A stretch of DNA of 64,000 nt from Neobacillus vireti (GTDB taxonomy: Bacteria; Bacillota; Bacilli; Bacillales; Cytobacillaceae), in contig NZ_LDNB01000012.1 in NCBI RefSeq assembly GCF_001026695.1, positions 553,378-617,377 on the forward strand, written 5' to 3'. Shown here one piece after another: positions 53,647-62,265 of the stretch (position 1 is its first letter; each line of letters begins with the position of its first letter). The notes beneath the pieces are model-generated. The model saw only the letters and a program-made list of their open reading frames with translations. It made no database searches and was not told the origin of the DNA. The translations under genes and the position numbers were made by a program.

Positions 53647-54261
53647 ATGGAGCTGGAAACAGTTGTAACAAAATTAAAAAGACATAACCCTGTGATATTA
53701 GGGAGCGAGAAATTCGCAAAATATGCTGTAATGCTGCCTCTTATCGAAAAAGAGGATGGGATTCATGTGCTATTTGAAGTTCGTTCGCTGGAGCTTAGGA
53801 GGCAGCCGGGCGAAATTTGTTTTCCCGGGGGAAAAGTCGATTTAGAAGACAAGGATGAAAGAGAAACAGCTATTCGCGAAACAATGGAGGAATTAGGGAT
53901 TAGCGGGGAAAATATCACGGAAGTTTATCCGCTTGATTTTATGGTTTCTCCTTTTGGTATGTTGGTATATCCATATACAGGATTTATTAGTCATTCAGAA
54001 CTGATTCAACCTAATCCTGCAGAGGTTGGAGAAATTTTTACGGTTCCTTTATCTTTTTTTATCAATAAAGAGCCGGAAATCTACCATATTGAATTTAAGG
54101 TAGTACCCGAGGAGAAATTTCCCTTTGATTTAATTGTCGGCGGTCAAAATTACAATTGGCGGACAAGAGGGATTGAGGAGTATTTTTATGTATATGAAGG
54201 TAGAACAATTTGGGGGATGACCGCGAGAATCCTTGCTCATTTTATTGAAATAATTCGTTAA
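53647..54261 (+). CDS. NUDIX hydrolase, CoA pyrophosphatase-like
   Basis: A 204-residue NUDIX enzyme. The NUDIX box is GGKVDLEDKDERETAIRETMEELGI (seen in two parts, residues about 57-81), and the CoA-specific pattern LRRQPGEICFPGG precedes it, as in YeaB/NudL. It probably hydrolyses CoA derivatives to 4'-phosphopantetheine and ADP. ATG 53647 follows AGAGGTGA. Confidence 0.88.
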   Translation: MELETVVTKLKRHNPVILGSEKFAKYAVMLPLIEKEDGIHVLFEVRSLELRRQPGEICFPGGKVDLEDKDERETAIRETMEELGISGENITEVYPLDFMVSPFGMLVYPYTGFISHSELIQPNPAEVGEIFTVPLSFFINKEPEIYHIEFKVVPEEKFPFDLIVGGQNYNWRTRGIEEYFYVYEGRTIWGMTARILAHFIEIIR

Positions 54262-54350
54262 TTTCTCCAAAATCCCGTGGTAAAATACTTGAATTTTTTC
54301 TGAATTTAGATAAAATTAAGATTATATTTTTGGGATTAGGAGATGTATTC

Positions 54351-55712
54351 ATGAAGGTAGTAAAGTTTGGAGGATCCTCTTTAGCTTCCGGAAACCAAAT
54401 TGAGAAGGTTTTCCAGATTGTTATGTCTGATCCCGCGCGTAAAGTTGTCGTCGTATCAGCTCCAGGGAAACGGTTTGCCGAAGACCAAAAGGTAACGGAT
54501 TTGTTAATTGAATGTGCAGAGCGATGTCTGAGCAATCTGGATTCACAGGAAATAGTTGCAGCCGTTATCAAAAGGTATGCGACGATTGCTGAGGAGCTAC
54601 AGCTTCCTTCTGAAATTGTTAGTGAAATTCAAGCTGATTTAGAAGCAAGACTAAATGGGGATAGATGTAAACCTGAACGGTTTATCGATAGTGTTAAGGC
54701 AAGTGGCGAGGACAATCATGCTAAATTAGTTGCTGCATACTTCCAAGAGCAGGGGGTAGAGGCTACTTATGTTAACCCTGGAGAGGGTGGTCTGCTTGTT
54801 AGTGCGGAGCCGGGAAACGCTCAAGTTTTACCGGAATCGTATGAACGGTTATATTCCTTGCGCGACAGAAGCGGCTTGTTAATATTTCCGGGGTTTTTCG
54901 GGTATAGCAAAGAAGGAGAAGTATTCACTTTTTCACGGAGCGGCTCGGATATTACGGGCTCTATCCTCGCAAATGGCCTGAAAGCTGATTTATATGAAAA
55001 TTTTACTGATGTGGATGCCGTTTATTCGGTCAATCCCTACATTGTCAAGAGGCCTAAGGAAATTAAGGAATTAACGTATCGGGAAATGCGTGAGCTTTCT
55101 TATGCAGGGTTTACCGTTCTGCATGACGAAGCCCTTGTGCCGGCCTTTCGAGCAGGAATTCCCGTTCAAATCAAGAACACGAATAATCCTTTAGCACCAG
55201 GAACGAGGATTGTTAATGAGCGCGACAATACAAATGGTCCTGTCATTGGGATTGCCAGCGATCAAGGGTTTTGCAGTATTTATGTGAGTAAATACTTAAT
55301 GAACAGAGAGATTGGATTTGGCCGGAAACTTTTAAGCATCTTAGAAGAGTTTGGCTTATCCTATGAACACACTCCTTCGGGAATTGATGACATCTCGATA
55401 ATATTAAGAGAAAACCAGTTTGAGGCCGAATTGGAGGAGGAAATAACCAAACGGATAATTGCAGAATTACATGCAGATGAAGTGAAATTCGAGCACAGCC
55501 TTGCCCTAATCATGGTTGTTGGTGAAGGCATGCGCCATAATGTCGGCACGATGGCAAAGGCGTCCAAAGCCTTGGCAGGGGCGAGCGTTAATATTGAAAT
55601 GATTAATCAAGGCTCGTCTGAAGTCAGCATGATGTTTGGCGTAAAGGAAGTTGACGAAAAAAGAGCTGTTCAAGCATTGTATGACGAGTTCATTGCTTCC
55701 GTAACGGTGTAA
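54351..55712 (+). CDS. Aspartokinase (YclM/LysC III type)
   Basis: A 453-residue aspartate kinase, first step to lysine, threonine and methionine. N-terminal kinase motif VKFGGSSLASGNQIEKV, then DRSGLLIFPGFFGYSKEG and the TFSRSGSDITGSIL motif. Two ACT domains at the C-terminus mediate feedback. Length fits Bacillus YclM (threonine-sensitive). ATG 54351 has AGGAGA about seven bases upstream. No lysine or threonine pathway genes are adjacent, and no lysine riboswitch pattern is visible in the short upstream region. Confidence 0.9.
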   Translation: MKVVKFGGSSLASGNQIEKVFQIVMSDPARKVVVVSAPGKRFAEDQKVTDLLIECAERCLSNLDSQEIVAAVIKRYATIAEELQLPSEIVSEIQADLEARLNGDRCKPERFIDSVKASGEDNHAKLVAAYFQEQGVEATYVNPGEGGLLVSAEPGNAQVLPESYERLYSLRDRSGLLIFPGFFGYSKEGEVFTFSRSGSDITGSILANGLKADLYENFTDVDAVYSVNPYIVKRPKEIKELTYREMRELSYAGFTVLHDEALVPAFRAGIPVQIKNTNNPLAPGTRIVNERDNTNGPVIGIASDQGFCSIYVSKYLMNREIGFGRKLLSILEEFGLSYEHTPSGIDDISIILRENQFEAELEEEITKRIIAELHADEVKFEHSLALIMVVGEGMRHNVGTMAKASKALAGASVNIEMINQGSSEVSMMFGVKEVDEKRAVQALYDEFIASVTV

Positions 55713-55715
55713 TCG

Positions 55716-55766
55716 TGAATGAAAAAAGCAGTTCTAAATTTGCATTTAGACTGCTTTTTTCATTCA
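55716..55766. terminator. Bidirectional terminator
   Basis: GAATGAAAAAAGCAG and CTGCTTTTTTCATTC bracket an inner CTAAATT/ATTTAG stem. Confidence 0.88.
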
Positions 55767-55802
55767 TGATATCGAGCTTACGATTCATCTAATCACCTCG
55801 AA

Positions 55803-56369
55803 CTAAACCTTGTGTTTTCGAACAAGAGCATACAATGCCACAATGAGACCGCCGGCTAAACCACAGATCAGGTCATACATTGTATCCTTATTGCCGCCTC
55901 TTTGCATCGTGTGGGCAATGGTTAAATCGCCAACAAATTCATAAATCTCCCAGAATACACTGGCCAAAACGGAAAGTGAGAGGACGAAAAGAAATAGTAA
56001 CCAATGGGATACATCATTGCGGACATATTTTGGAATCCATCGTTTATATAATGTTATTCCAATGCAGCCAATAAATATCCCCTTAAAAAAATGAAGGGTC
56101 GAATCCCACCAATTGAGATGAAGATAAAAGCTTTTAATCGAGCCTAAAAACAATGAACAAAATAAAAAAATAAAATAACTTACAATAATTAGAATGTTAA
56201 AGGGGTTATTTTTCAACCGTAGTAGTAGAAGTGGGAGTGCGCCAGCAAAAATACCGCCGAGGGCAACCTGCCACCTAGAAGAATCAGCTTTCACTATGTA
56301 ATAAATACATAATGCAGCCATAAAGATGATGAAACCCACACTTAAAATGATGATTATTTTCCGTTTCAT
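55803..56369 (-). CDS. YjdF/DUF2238-like membrane protein
   Basis: A 188-residue membrane protein with about six helices. Conserved features are WWDSTLHFFKGIFIG and FWEIYEFVGD plus KDTMYDLICGLAGGLI, which match the DUF2238/YjdF pattern. Function is unknown. Ribosome site AGGTG precedes ATG 56369. It is divergent from a BusR-like regulator. Confidence 0.8.
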   Translation of the reverse strand: MKRKIIIILSVGFIIFMAALCIYYIVKADSSRWQVALGGIFAGALPLLLLRLKNNPFNILIIVSYFIFLFCSLFLGSIKSFYLHLNWWDSTLHFFKGIFIGCIGITLYKRWIPKYVRNDVSHWLLFLFVLSLSVLASVFWEIYEFVGDLTIAHTMQRGGNKDTMYDLICGLAGGLIVALYALVRKHKV

Positions 56370-56467
56370 TCCTACACCTCGATATAAAAAGACTCCCTAC
56401 AATTATGTCCAATGTTCGTAAAATCAAGACAAAAGGTGTCAGTGGGAGCTTATGATTTTTTTCCTCG

Positions 56468-56479
56468 CAAACATGTTTG
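56468..56479. promoter_or_regulatory. Palindrome CAAACATGTTTG upstream of the busR-like gene
   Basis: A perfect 12-bp palindrome, with a TATAGT -10-like element about nine bases to its right. It could be an autoregulatory operator. I do not see the same palindrome before the transporter operon. Confidence 0.4.
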
Positions 56480-56535
56480 TAAAACGGTATAGTGATATGG
56501 TAATGCTATTGATTAAATGGTGGTGATGGTCTGCT

Positions 56536-57153
56536 ATGCAAAGGGCACAAATCCCAACTTATGAACGAATTGCGATTGATTTAGCCAATCGCATTTATGA
56601 CGGGAAATTTAAAGTAGGGGAAAAGATTCACGGCAGGTCTACGTTGGCGAGTGAATATAAGGTATCTCCGGAGACAGTTAGGAGAGCAATTAAGATCTTA
56701 GAGGACGTGGAAATTGTTCATTCCACAAAAGGTAGCGGCATTGTCATCTCTTCCCGTGAGAATGCTTTTAAATATATATCTCGTTTTTCTAACCTGGCCA
56801 GCATCAAAGATCTTGAAAAGCAAATGAATTCTCTAATCGCAGAAAGAGAAAGCCTGGATGAAAAGGTATTCGAAACTTTGCGTAAAATCATGGAATATTC
56901 CGGGAAACTACGACACACGAATCCATTGGCACCAATTGAAGTAGAGGTATATCCAGGATGCATTCACATTGGCAAGACGATATCGGAAGTCAAGTTTTGG
57001 CAAAATACCGGCGGCACCGTAATCGGGATGAAGCGAAAGGACGAAATGATTATCTCCCCTGGGCCGTATGCACTAATCCTAGAAGGGGATGTCCTCCTTG
57101 TCATCGGAGATGAAAAAGCGTATGACAGAGTCGTTCACTTTTTGGAGGAATAA
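56536..57153 (+). CDS. GntR-HTH/RCK_C regulator (BusR-like, c-di-AMP-type)
   Basis: A 205-residue regulator. Winged helix of the GntR type (about 5-72, YERIAIDLANRIYDG ... VSPETVRRAIKIL), a coiled-coil linker (about 80-120) and an RCK_C (TrkA_C) domain (about 125-205, IEVEVYPGCIHIGKTISE ... ILEGDVLLVIGDE). This is the domain order of BusR, which represses osmolyte uptake when c-di-AMP is high. An OpuC/BusAB-type importer is next door, convergent. I therefore infer control of that importer. Confidence 0.85.
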   Translation: MQRAQIPTYERIAIDLANRIYDGKFKVGEKIHGRSTLASEYKVSPETVRRAIKILEDVEIVHSTKGSGIVISSRENAFKYISRFSNLASIKDLEKQMNSLIAERESLDEKVFETLRKIMEYSGKLRHTNPLAPIEVEVYPGCIHIGKTISEVKFWQNTGGTVIGMKRKDEMIISPGPYALILEGDVLLVIGDEKAYDRVVHFLEE

Positions 57154-57181
57154 GAAAAAGCCGGATAACCGGCTTTTTCTA
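57153..57181. terminator. Shared terminator between the regulator and importer genes
   Basis: GAAAAAGCCGG pairs with CCGGCTTTTTC around ATAA. Confidence 0.9.
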
Positions 57182-57184
57182 TAT

Positions 57185-58744
57185 TTATTTACTTAATAAT
57201 CCTTCTTTTTCTAAAAATTCTTTTGCAACTTTTGCAGGAGATTGTTTGAGGCTGTCAACCTTATAGTTAAGTTCCCGCATTTTTTCATCGTTAAGCTTAC
57301 CGGATAAGGTGTTAATTGCCTTTTTTAATTCTGGATGTTCCTTTAATGTTTCTTCTTTAATAATTGGCACAGCATAATAAGGTGGGAAAAAGTTTTTATC
57401 ATCCTTTAACACCTTCAAGTGAAAGGCCTCGAGTAATCCATCGGTAGAGAAGGCATCGATAACATCACTCTTATGATTCTCAAGTGCGGTATAGCGCAAT
57501 CCGCCATCAATGGCTTTGACATCTTTGAATTCGATATTATAAGTTTTTGCAAGTCCAGGTAATCCATCTACCCGGTTTGGAAATTCAATAGTTGGACCAA
57601 AGACTAATTCATTGCTTACATTGGCCAAATCAGATATCGTCTTTAAATTATACTCTTCAACAGTGTCTTGGCGTACAGCTAAGGCATAGGTGTTATTAAA
57701 CCCAAGCGGTTTTAATAAGTCAATTCCATATTTTTGCTTGAATTCACGTTGAACAAAATCATAGACTTTGTCCGGGTTGCTTTCTGGAGGCTGATTTAAA
57801 ATATTTACCAAACCTGTCCCCGTATATTCAACATATAAATCAATATCCCCATTTTTAATCGCACTAAAAGCAACCTGGGTCCCACCAAGATTTAACTTTC
57901 TTTCTACCTGAAGATCTGTCTTGTTTTCGATTAGATCAGCAAGCATATTCCCTAAAATTAATGACTCACTGAAATTCTTGGAACCAATGACGATTTTGTC
58001 TTCAGCATTGGCAATTGTATAAACTTTAAGTGAACCTGCAGCAAGTAACAAAATAGAGGCCACACCAATTATCCATTTTTTTGCCTTTTTACTTGACTTA
58101 GCTGCAGATTTTTTCTTGTTCATATATGAAAGGGAGGATTCAAGTTTCCCAACGACAAAGTCAATCAAAAGTGCTAAAATACAGGCTGGAATCGCTCCAG
58201 CTAAAATCATATGATTATCGACGGTCTGCACACCCGAGAAAACGAGGTACCCCAGTCCGCCTGCTCCAACGAAGGCAGCAATGGTCATTAACCCAACAGC
58301 AGTAACCGCTGAAATTCTGATACCCGCCATAATCATCGGAAAGGCGAGCGGAAGCTGAACCTTTCTCATTGTTTGACTCTTAGTCAGACCGATGCCTTTG
58401 GCGGCTTCCAGAATGTCTCCGTCAATGTTCGTTAAGCCCGTATACGTATTTTTTACGATTGGAAGGAGGGAATAAAGGACAACCATCACAATCGCCGGCG
58501 TACTGCCAATTCCAACAAAGGGAATCAGGAATCCGAGTAAGGCCAAGCTCGGGACAGCCTGAATAACGTTTGTCGTTCCGATTATAGGTTTTGAGAGCTT
58601 CTTTTCATTTGAAATTAAAATCCCTAGTGGAATACCAATGATAATGGCAATAGCTACTGATACAATACTTAAATATAGATGCTCTCCTAGTAAACTAAGT
58701 ATTTGCTGATAGTTACCAGTTAGATAATTCCAAAAATCACTCAT
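57185..58744 (-). CDS. Osmolyte ABC importer: permease fused to substrate-binding domain (BusB-like)
   Basis: A 519-residue fusion. Residues about 1-215 are a permease (MetI-type, five or six helices, with VGAGGLGYLVFSG), and after a membrane-linker (about 225-250) the rest is a glycine-betaine-type binding protein (VIGSKNFSESLILGNMLADL ... PVPIIKEE-type end). The fusion keeps the binding domain tethered to the transporter, as in BusB and some OpuC relatives. It imports compatible solutes such as glycine betaine, carnitine or choline. Its start overlaps the ATPase stop (TAATG). Confidence 0.9.
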   Translation of the reverse strand: MSDFWNYLTGNYQQILSLLGEHLYLSIVSVAIAIIIGIPLGILISNEKKLSKPIIGTTNVIQAVPSLALLGFLIPFVGIGSTPAIVMVVLYSLLPIVKNTYTGLTNIDGDILEAAKGIGLTKSQTMRKVQLPLAFPMIMAGIRISAVTAVGLMTIAAFVGAGGLGYLVFSGVQTVDNHMILAGAIPACILALLIDFVVGKLESSLSYMNKKKSAAKSSKKAKKWIIGVASILLLAAGSLKVYTIANAEDKIVIGSKNFSESLILGNMLADLIENKTDLQVERKLNLGGTQVAFSAIKNGDIDLYVEYTGTGLVNILNQPPESNPDKVYDFVQREFKQKYGIDLLKPLGFNNTYALAVRQDTVEEYNLKTISDLANVSNELVFGPTIEFPNRVDGLPGLAKTYNIEFKDVKAIDGGLRYTALENHKSDVIDAFSTDGLLEAFHLKVLKDDKNFFPPYYAVPIIKEETLKEHPELKKAINTLSGKLNDEKMRELNYKVDSLKQSPAKVAKEFLEKEGLLSK

Positions 58745-59868
58745 TAAAATGCCACCTCCAAGTCAATTAATTGACTGCTTAATGCCGATAAAATGCTGCT
58801 TCTTGTAATCAGTCCCGTTAACTGCTTTGCCTTGTTGACAACAGGAAGATACCCAATTTTGTGCTCATTCATTGTTGCTAAAACCGAAATTAAATTCGCA
58901 TCCTGTGAAACGGAAAGCACATTTTGCTCCATAATCAACTCAATTGAAGTCGTTCGATCGAGCAATTGAATAGCTTTTAAGGTCACAAGACCCTTGAGGA
59001 CATTATTTTTATCTGTCACCATTAAGCTGTCTACCTTATTGTCCTTCATAATCTCAATTGCCTGTAATACGGTACGCATTGGGGTGATTTTTACAGGTTG
59101 ATGAATCATGATATCCTCTGCCATCAATAATTCAGGATTGTTCCAAACCCTTCTTTTTCCAATAAAGTCTTCAACAAAATCATTAGCAGGGTTTTTAAGA
59201 ATATTTTCAGGAGTGTCATACTGAAGAATATCTCCGTCTTTTAAAATACAAATTTTGTCTGCTATTTTAATAGCCTCATCCATATCATGGGTGACAAAGA
59301 TGATGGTCTTGTTTAATTCCTTTTGCATTTGGAACAACTCATCTTGAAGTGAACTTCTAGTAACAGGGTCTAGTGCACTGAAGGGTTCATCCATTAGGAT
59401 AATATCGGAGTTTGTAGAGAAAGCTCTTGCTACACCAATTCTTTGCTGCTGACCTCCGCTCAGTTCTTTTGGAAAACGATGTAAGAATTCCTTTGGGTCT
59501 AAACCGACTATTTCAAGCAATTCTTTTGTCTTTTTCTCAATTGAAGCCGGCTCTTCACCTTTAAGCTTTGGAATCAGCTCTAAATTTTCTTTAATCGACA
59601 TATGTGGAAAAAGTCCAGTGTTTTGAATCACATATCCGATATTCCTCCGTAGTTCAATCGGATTCATTGTCGAGATATCCGTCCCATTCACATAAATTTT
59701 TCCTGATGTTGGTTGGATTAATTTATTAATCATTTTGAGTAAGGTGGTTTTCCCGCAGCCACTTGGTCCAATAAAAACCACCAACTGTCCAGCATCAATT
59801 TCCAATGAAAAAGGATTAATGATGGTTTTGCTTCGATATTTCTTTACAATATTCTTAAACTCTATCAA
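58744..59868 (-). CDS. Osmolyte ABC importer ATPase (OpuCA/BusA-like)
   Basis: A 374-residue ATPase for the glycine-betaine-type importer: Walker A GPSGCGKTT (about 33-41), signature LSGGQQQRIG, Walker B IILMDEPFSALDP. Two CBS domains follow (about 255-374), as in OpuCA. CBS pairs in this family sense ionic strength or bind c-di-AMP, which fits the adjacent BusR-like regulator. AGGAGG precedes ATG 59868. Confidence 0.92.
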   Translation of the reverse strand: MIEFKNIVKKYRSKTIINPFSLEIDAGQLVVFIGPSGCGKTTLLKMINKLIQPTSGKIYVNGTDISTMNPIELRRNIGYVIQNTGLFPHMSIKENLELIPKLKGEEPASIEKKTKELLEIVGLDPKEFLHRFPKELSGGQQQRIGVARAFSTNSDIILMDEPFSALDPVTRSSLQDELFQMQKELNKTIIFVTHDMDEAIKIADKICILKDGDILQYDTPENILKNPANDFVEDFIGKRRVWNNPELLMAEDIMIHQPVKITPMRTVLQAIEIMKDNKVDSLMVTDKNNVLKGLVTLKAIQLLDRTTSIELIMEQNVLSVSQDANLISVLATMNEHKIGYLPVVNKAKQLTGLITRSSILSALSSQLIDLEVAF

Positions 59869-59908
59869 ATTACATTCCTCCTAAAATAAAAATGTACGTT
59901 CGCTAATG

Positions 59909-59951
59909 CAACAACCTGATGATAACATATAAGTTGTTGGTTTGTCGAACC
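59909..59951 (-). promoter_or_regulatory. Promoter and inverted repeat before the osmolyte importer
   Basis: CAACAAC (59909-59915) and GTTGTTG (59933-59939) form an inverted repeat. On the minus strand, TCGACA and the extended -10 TGTTATCAT lie around the same place with an 18-bp spacer. The repeat overlaps the promoter, as an operator would; BusR-type binding is inference. Confidence 0.45.
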
Positions 59952-60139
59952 CATTTCAATTTGATTCACCCTTTTTTCCAAATTATATGTTTTCCGGTAC
60001 AATAGATAAAAGCAATAAACGGAAAGTATGAAGAAAATAAAATAAAAATTTTCTAAGTCTCAGAGTGTTAATTTGCGATAGATTCAACAAAAATGTTAAA
60101 ATAAGGGATGAAGAAATTTATTAAAGAGGGGAATTTATT

Positions 60140-60823
60140 TTGAGCTTTGTTCGCGAAAAATTAAGTACGAAGTTTTTCCTATTCCTCGTGATAGCTTTTT
60201 TATTGATTCACGTACCGCTTCTCGGAAATTATGCTAAGGTCATTAATACTCTTATTCATGAATCAGGTCATGCTTTGATCGCCTTACTTGGCGGTAATGT
60301 AGAAAGGATTTCTTTATTTATGAATTCGGAAGGGGCAACATATAGTAATCAGTCTACCTGGATTGGCAGCTTCTTTACGAGTATTGCCGGCTATACCTTT
60401 GCCTCATTTATGGCGTTCCTATCTTTCTTACTGATAGGAAAGAAAAAGCAAACTCTTTTAATTGATATTTTGCTAGTTTTTATTTTTCTCAACCTTATTT
60501 TTTGGGTTCGGAACCCATATGGGATCTTTTGGTTATGCTCATTCGCTGTTGCCTTCCTCTTCTTACTAATCAAAGGGAGCCAGGCTGTACGGGATCATTT
60601 GTTACTTCTTATTGCTTCTATTCTATTAGTGGATTCAATTCAAAGTGCCTATGAAATCTTATATTTAAGCGTTATTCAGCCGTACGGGGCGGGGGATGCT
60701 GCTAACCTTGCCCAGTTAACAGTTATTTTTCCGGCACCGGTCTGGGGGATGTTTTTCTTTCTTCAATCCTTGTGGTTTTGTTATTTCGCGCTAAAAAGAG
60801 GGTATTATAAATTAAGAAGTTAA
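60140..60823 (+). CDS. M50-family membrane metallopeptidase-like protein
   Basis: A 227-residue membrane protein with about six helices. The zinc motif HESGH (about residue 46) lies in LIHESGHALIALLGG, and the remaining sequence is polytopic. This is the pattern of M50B-type intramembrane proteases, but the third ligand is not obvious. Substrate unknown. Start TTG 60140 follows AGAGGGG. It ends at a terminator, next to a family C repeat. Confidence 0.75.
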   Translation: MSFVREKLSTKFFLFLVIAFLLIHVPLLGNYAKVINTLIHESGHALIALLGGNVERISLFMNSEGATYSNQSTWIGSFFTSIAGYTFASFMAFLSFLLIGKKKQTLLIDILLVFIFLNLIFWVRNPYGIFWLCSFAVAFLFLLIKGSQAVRDHLLLLIASILLVDSIQSAYEILYLSVIQPYGAGDAANLAQLTVIFPAPVWGMFFFLQSLWFCYFALKRGYYKLRS

Positions 60824-60860
60824 AAGACTCCAGTGACTGAGCAAGAAGCTGGAGTCTTTT
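60822..60860 (+). terminator. Terminator of the M50 gene
   Basis: AAAAGACTCCAG pairs with CTGGAGTCTTTT around a 15-base loop. Confidence 0.85.
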
Positions 60861-60985
60861 CTTGGCCGATAGGAAAGTAAAACTTTCCTATCAGGCATAA
60901 GGGCAACTACGCCTCTGTCTTCGCCCTTCGGTCTCGCCAATCGGCGAGTTTTCTTTAGCGTTTAGCATATTGGCGACTTTTCTGA
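60861..60985. repeat. Hairpin-rich intergenic repeat, family C
   Basis: A non-coding stretch with two strong hairpins: GATAGGAAAG/CTTTCCTATC (60868-60892) and CTCGCC/GGCGAG (60933-60948), the latter followed by TTTTCTTT. I recall near-identical sequences elsewhere in Bacillaceae genomes, so it is probably a dispersed element. Only one copy occurs in this window, so repeat status is from memory. No gene is seen from here to 61148. Confidence 0.5.
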
Positions 60986-61148
60986 CTAGATATGGTAATA
61001 TAATACTAAGATTTTCCTTTCCTAAAAGGATAGGATAACTTTTCATTTTCGTATAGGGATACTATGGTTTTACTCTTTTTATTAGGGGAAACCAAGGATT
61101 TTCTATACAAAATGGAAGGTTCATTTTTTTATTAAGGAGGAATTTATT

Positions 61149-61217
61149 ATGAAAAACTTTATGAAGTTCTGCAGGAAATTTGACCCTAGCTTGGAGGCAA
61201 TTTATTATGAACCATAG
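61149..61217 (+). CDS. 22-residue upstream ORF of the Gre-like gene
   Basis: AAGGAGG (61134-61140) is 8 bases before ATG 61149, and the frame (MKNFMKFCRKFDPSLEAIYY, then EP) ends at 61217, overlapping the next start by 11 bases. Its ribosome site and start are near-identical to those of the next gene (AATTTATTATGAA shared). Either a coupled leader peptide or a leftover of a duplication; no function known. Confidence 0.5.
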   Translation: MKNFMKFCRKFDPSLEAIYYEP

Positions 61218-61671
61218 TAAACCCACCAAAGACTTTTTCAGCCAGCAGGTTGTATTTATTGAGGAGAATATACAGGAATTAACCACTCTTTATTTTTCAT
61301 CAACCCCTGTCCAAGAGAGAATGAAGCATTTCTTTAGCTTGTACGTCTTAGAGGTTGATGATTTACTAAAGCAAAATCGTAATAGCAATTTCATCTCTTC
61401 AATTCCTAAAGTTTTTATCGGAACAAAAGTAACTGTCCTTTACAACGATGACAATGAGACGGAAGATTATACAATCTGTTTTCCAGAACAGTCAGAACCC
61501 GATCAAGGTCATATTTCCTTTTTATCACCTGTCGGCAGACAGCTGCTCCTAAAAAATCTTGGTGAACAGCTATCTCTGAAGATTCCTACAGGCGAAATTC
61601 CTGTTACTATCAGGGAAATAACATATGCTGGGGAGTTGTTTGAAGTGAAAGAGAGATTAAAAGAAGCATGA
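61207..61671 (+). CDS. GreA/GreB C-terminal-domain protein (Rnk-like)
   Basis: A 154-residue protein. Residues about 1-60 form helices without the long coiled coil of GreA. About 80-150 is the Gre/Rnk C-terminal fold (VTVLYNDDNETEDYTICFPE, ISFLSPVGRQLLLKNLGEQL). It probably binds RNA polymerase near the secondary channel, but without the acidic coiled-coil tip it would not stimulate RNA cleavage. TTGGAGG precedes ATG 61207. Confidence 0.75.
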   Translation: MNHSKPTKDFFSQQVVFIEENIQELTTLYFSSTPVQERMKHFFSLYVLEVDDLLKQNRNSNFISSIPKVFIGTKVTVLYNDDNETEDYTICFPEQSEPDQGHISFLSPVGRQLLLKNLGEQLSLKIPTGEIPVTIREITYAGELFEVKERLKEA

Positions 61672-61681
61672 CAATGACAGA

Positions 61682-61727
61682 AAAAACATGTCCGAACGAA
61701 GGAAATCTGTTTGGACATGTTTTTTTG
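61682..61727. terminator. Bidirectional terminator
   Basis: AAAACATGTCCGAAC pairs with GTTTGGACATGTTTT, with one wobble, between two convergent genes. Confidence 0.88.
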
Positions 61728-61743
61728 CCCGGTTAATTTTGAA

Positions 61744-62265
61744 TTAAAAGCCAAATAGAGAACTAACGATATTTTTCTTTTTTCTTTTTACTTTGCTATC
61801 ATTTAATACAAGTGGTTTGTCTAATTGTGGGGGTGTGTTCATTTCCTTTATTTGAATTTGAAGCCGTTCAAGCTCCAGTGCTAATAGGGTTACATGATTT
61901 TGTAAATCATCTATTTCTCGGCGATGCTGGAGGATTTGGTAGGATGTAACGGAATCGGCCTTGGAATTTAACGATATTTCTAATTCGCTGACCTTCGTTA
62001 CCAATCTTTCCATGGCTGTTTCCTTTTCGCCTAGTTTAACCGCCCCTTTTCTAACGCGTTTTTTTTCAATCACTGGGGAAAGATCCTGAAGTAATCTTCC
62101 ATTTTGAAGCTGTTCATGAATCGTTTTTAATAGCTCAATATCTTCACTATTAAAATGATAATGTCCCCGCTCATTTCTTTCCATTGGCAGCTCCATCAGT
62201 TTAACCCAGCGTTGGATGGTGCTCGCAGACACCCCTAATAATTTCGCCACTTCACTTGTATTCAT
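61744..62265 (-). CDS. racA: Chromosome-anchoring protein RacA
   Basis: A 173-residue MerR-HTH protein (about 1-50, MNTSEVAKLLGVSASTIQRW) with a central coiled coil (about 90-145) and a basic tail (VKRKKKN ... SSLFGF). The order and N-terminus match RacA of Bacillus, which binds centromere-like sites near oriC and tethers the chromosome to the pole in early sporulation; the C-terminus contacts DivIVA. The start overlaps the upstream gene by 14 bases. Confidence 0.87.
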   Translation of the reverse strand: MNTSEVAKLLGVSASTIQRWVKLMELPMERNERGHYHFNSEDIELLKTIHEQLQNGRLLQDLSPVIEKKRVRKGAVKLGEKETAMERLVTKVSELEISLNSKADSVTSYQILQHRREIDDLQNHVTLLALELERLQIQIKEMNTPPQLDKPLVLNDSKVKRKKKNIVSSLFGF

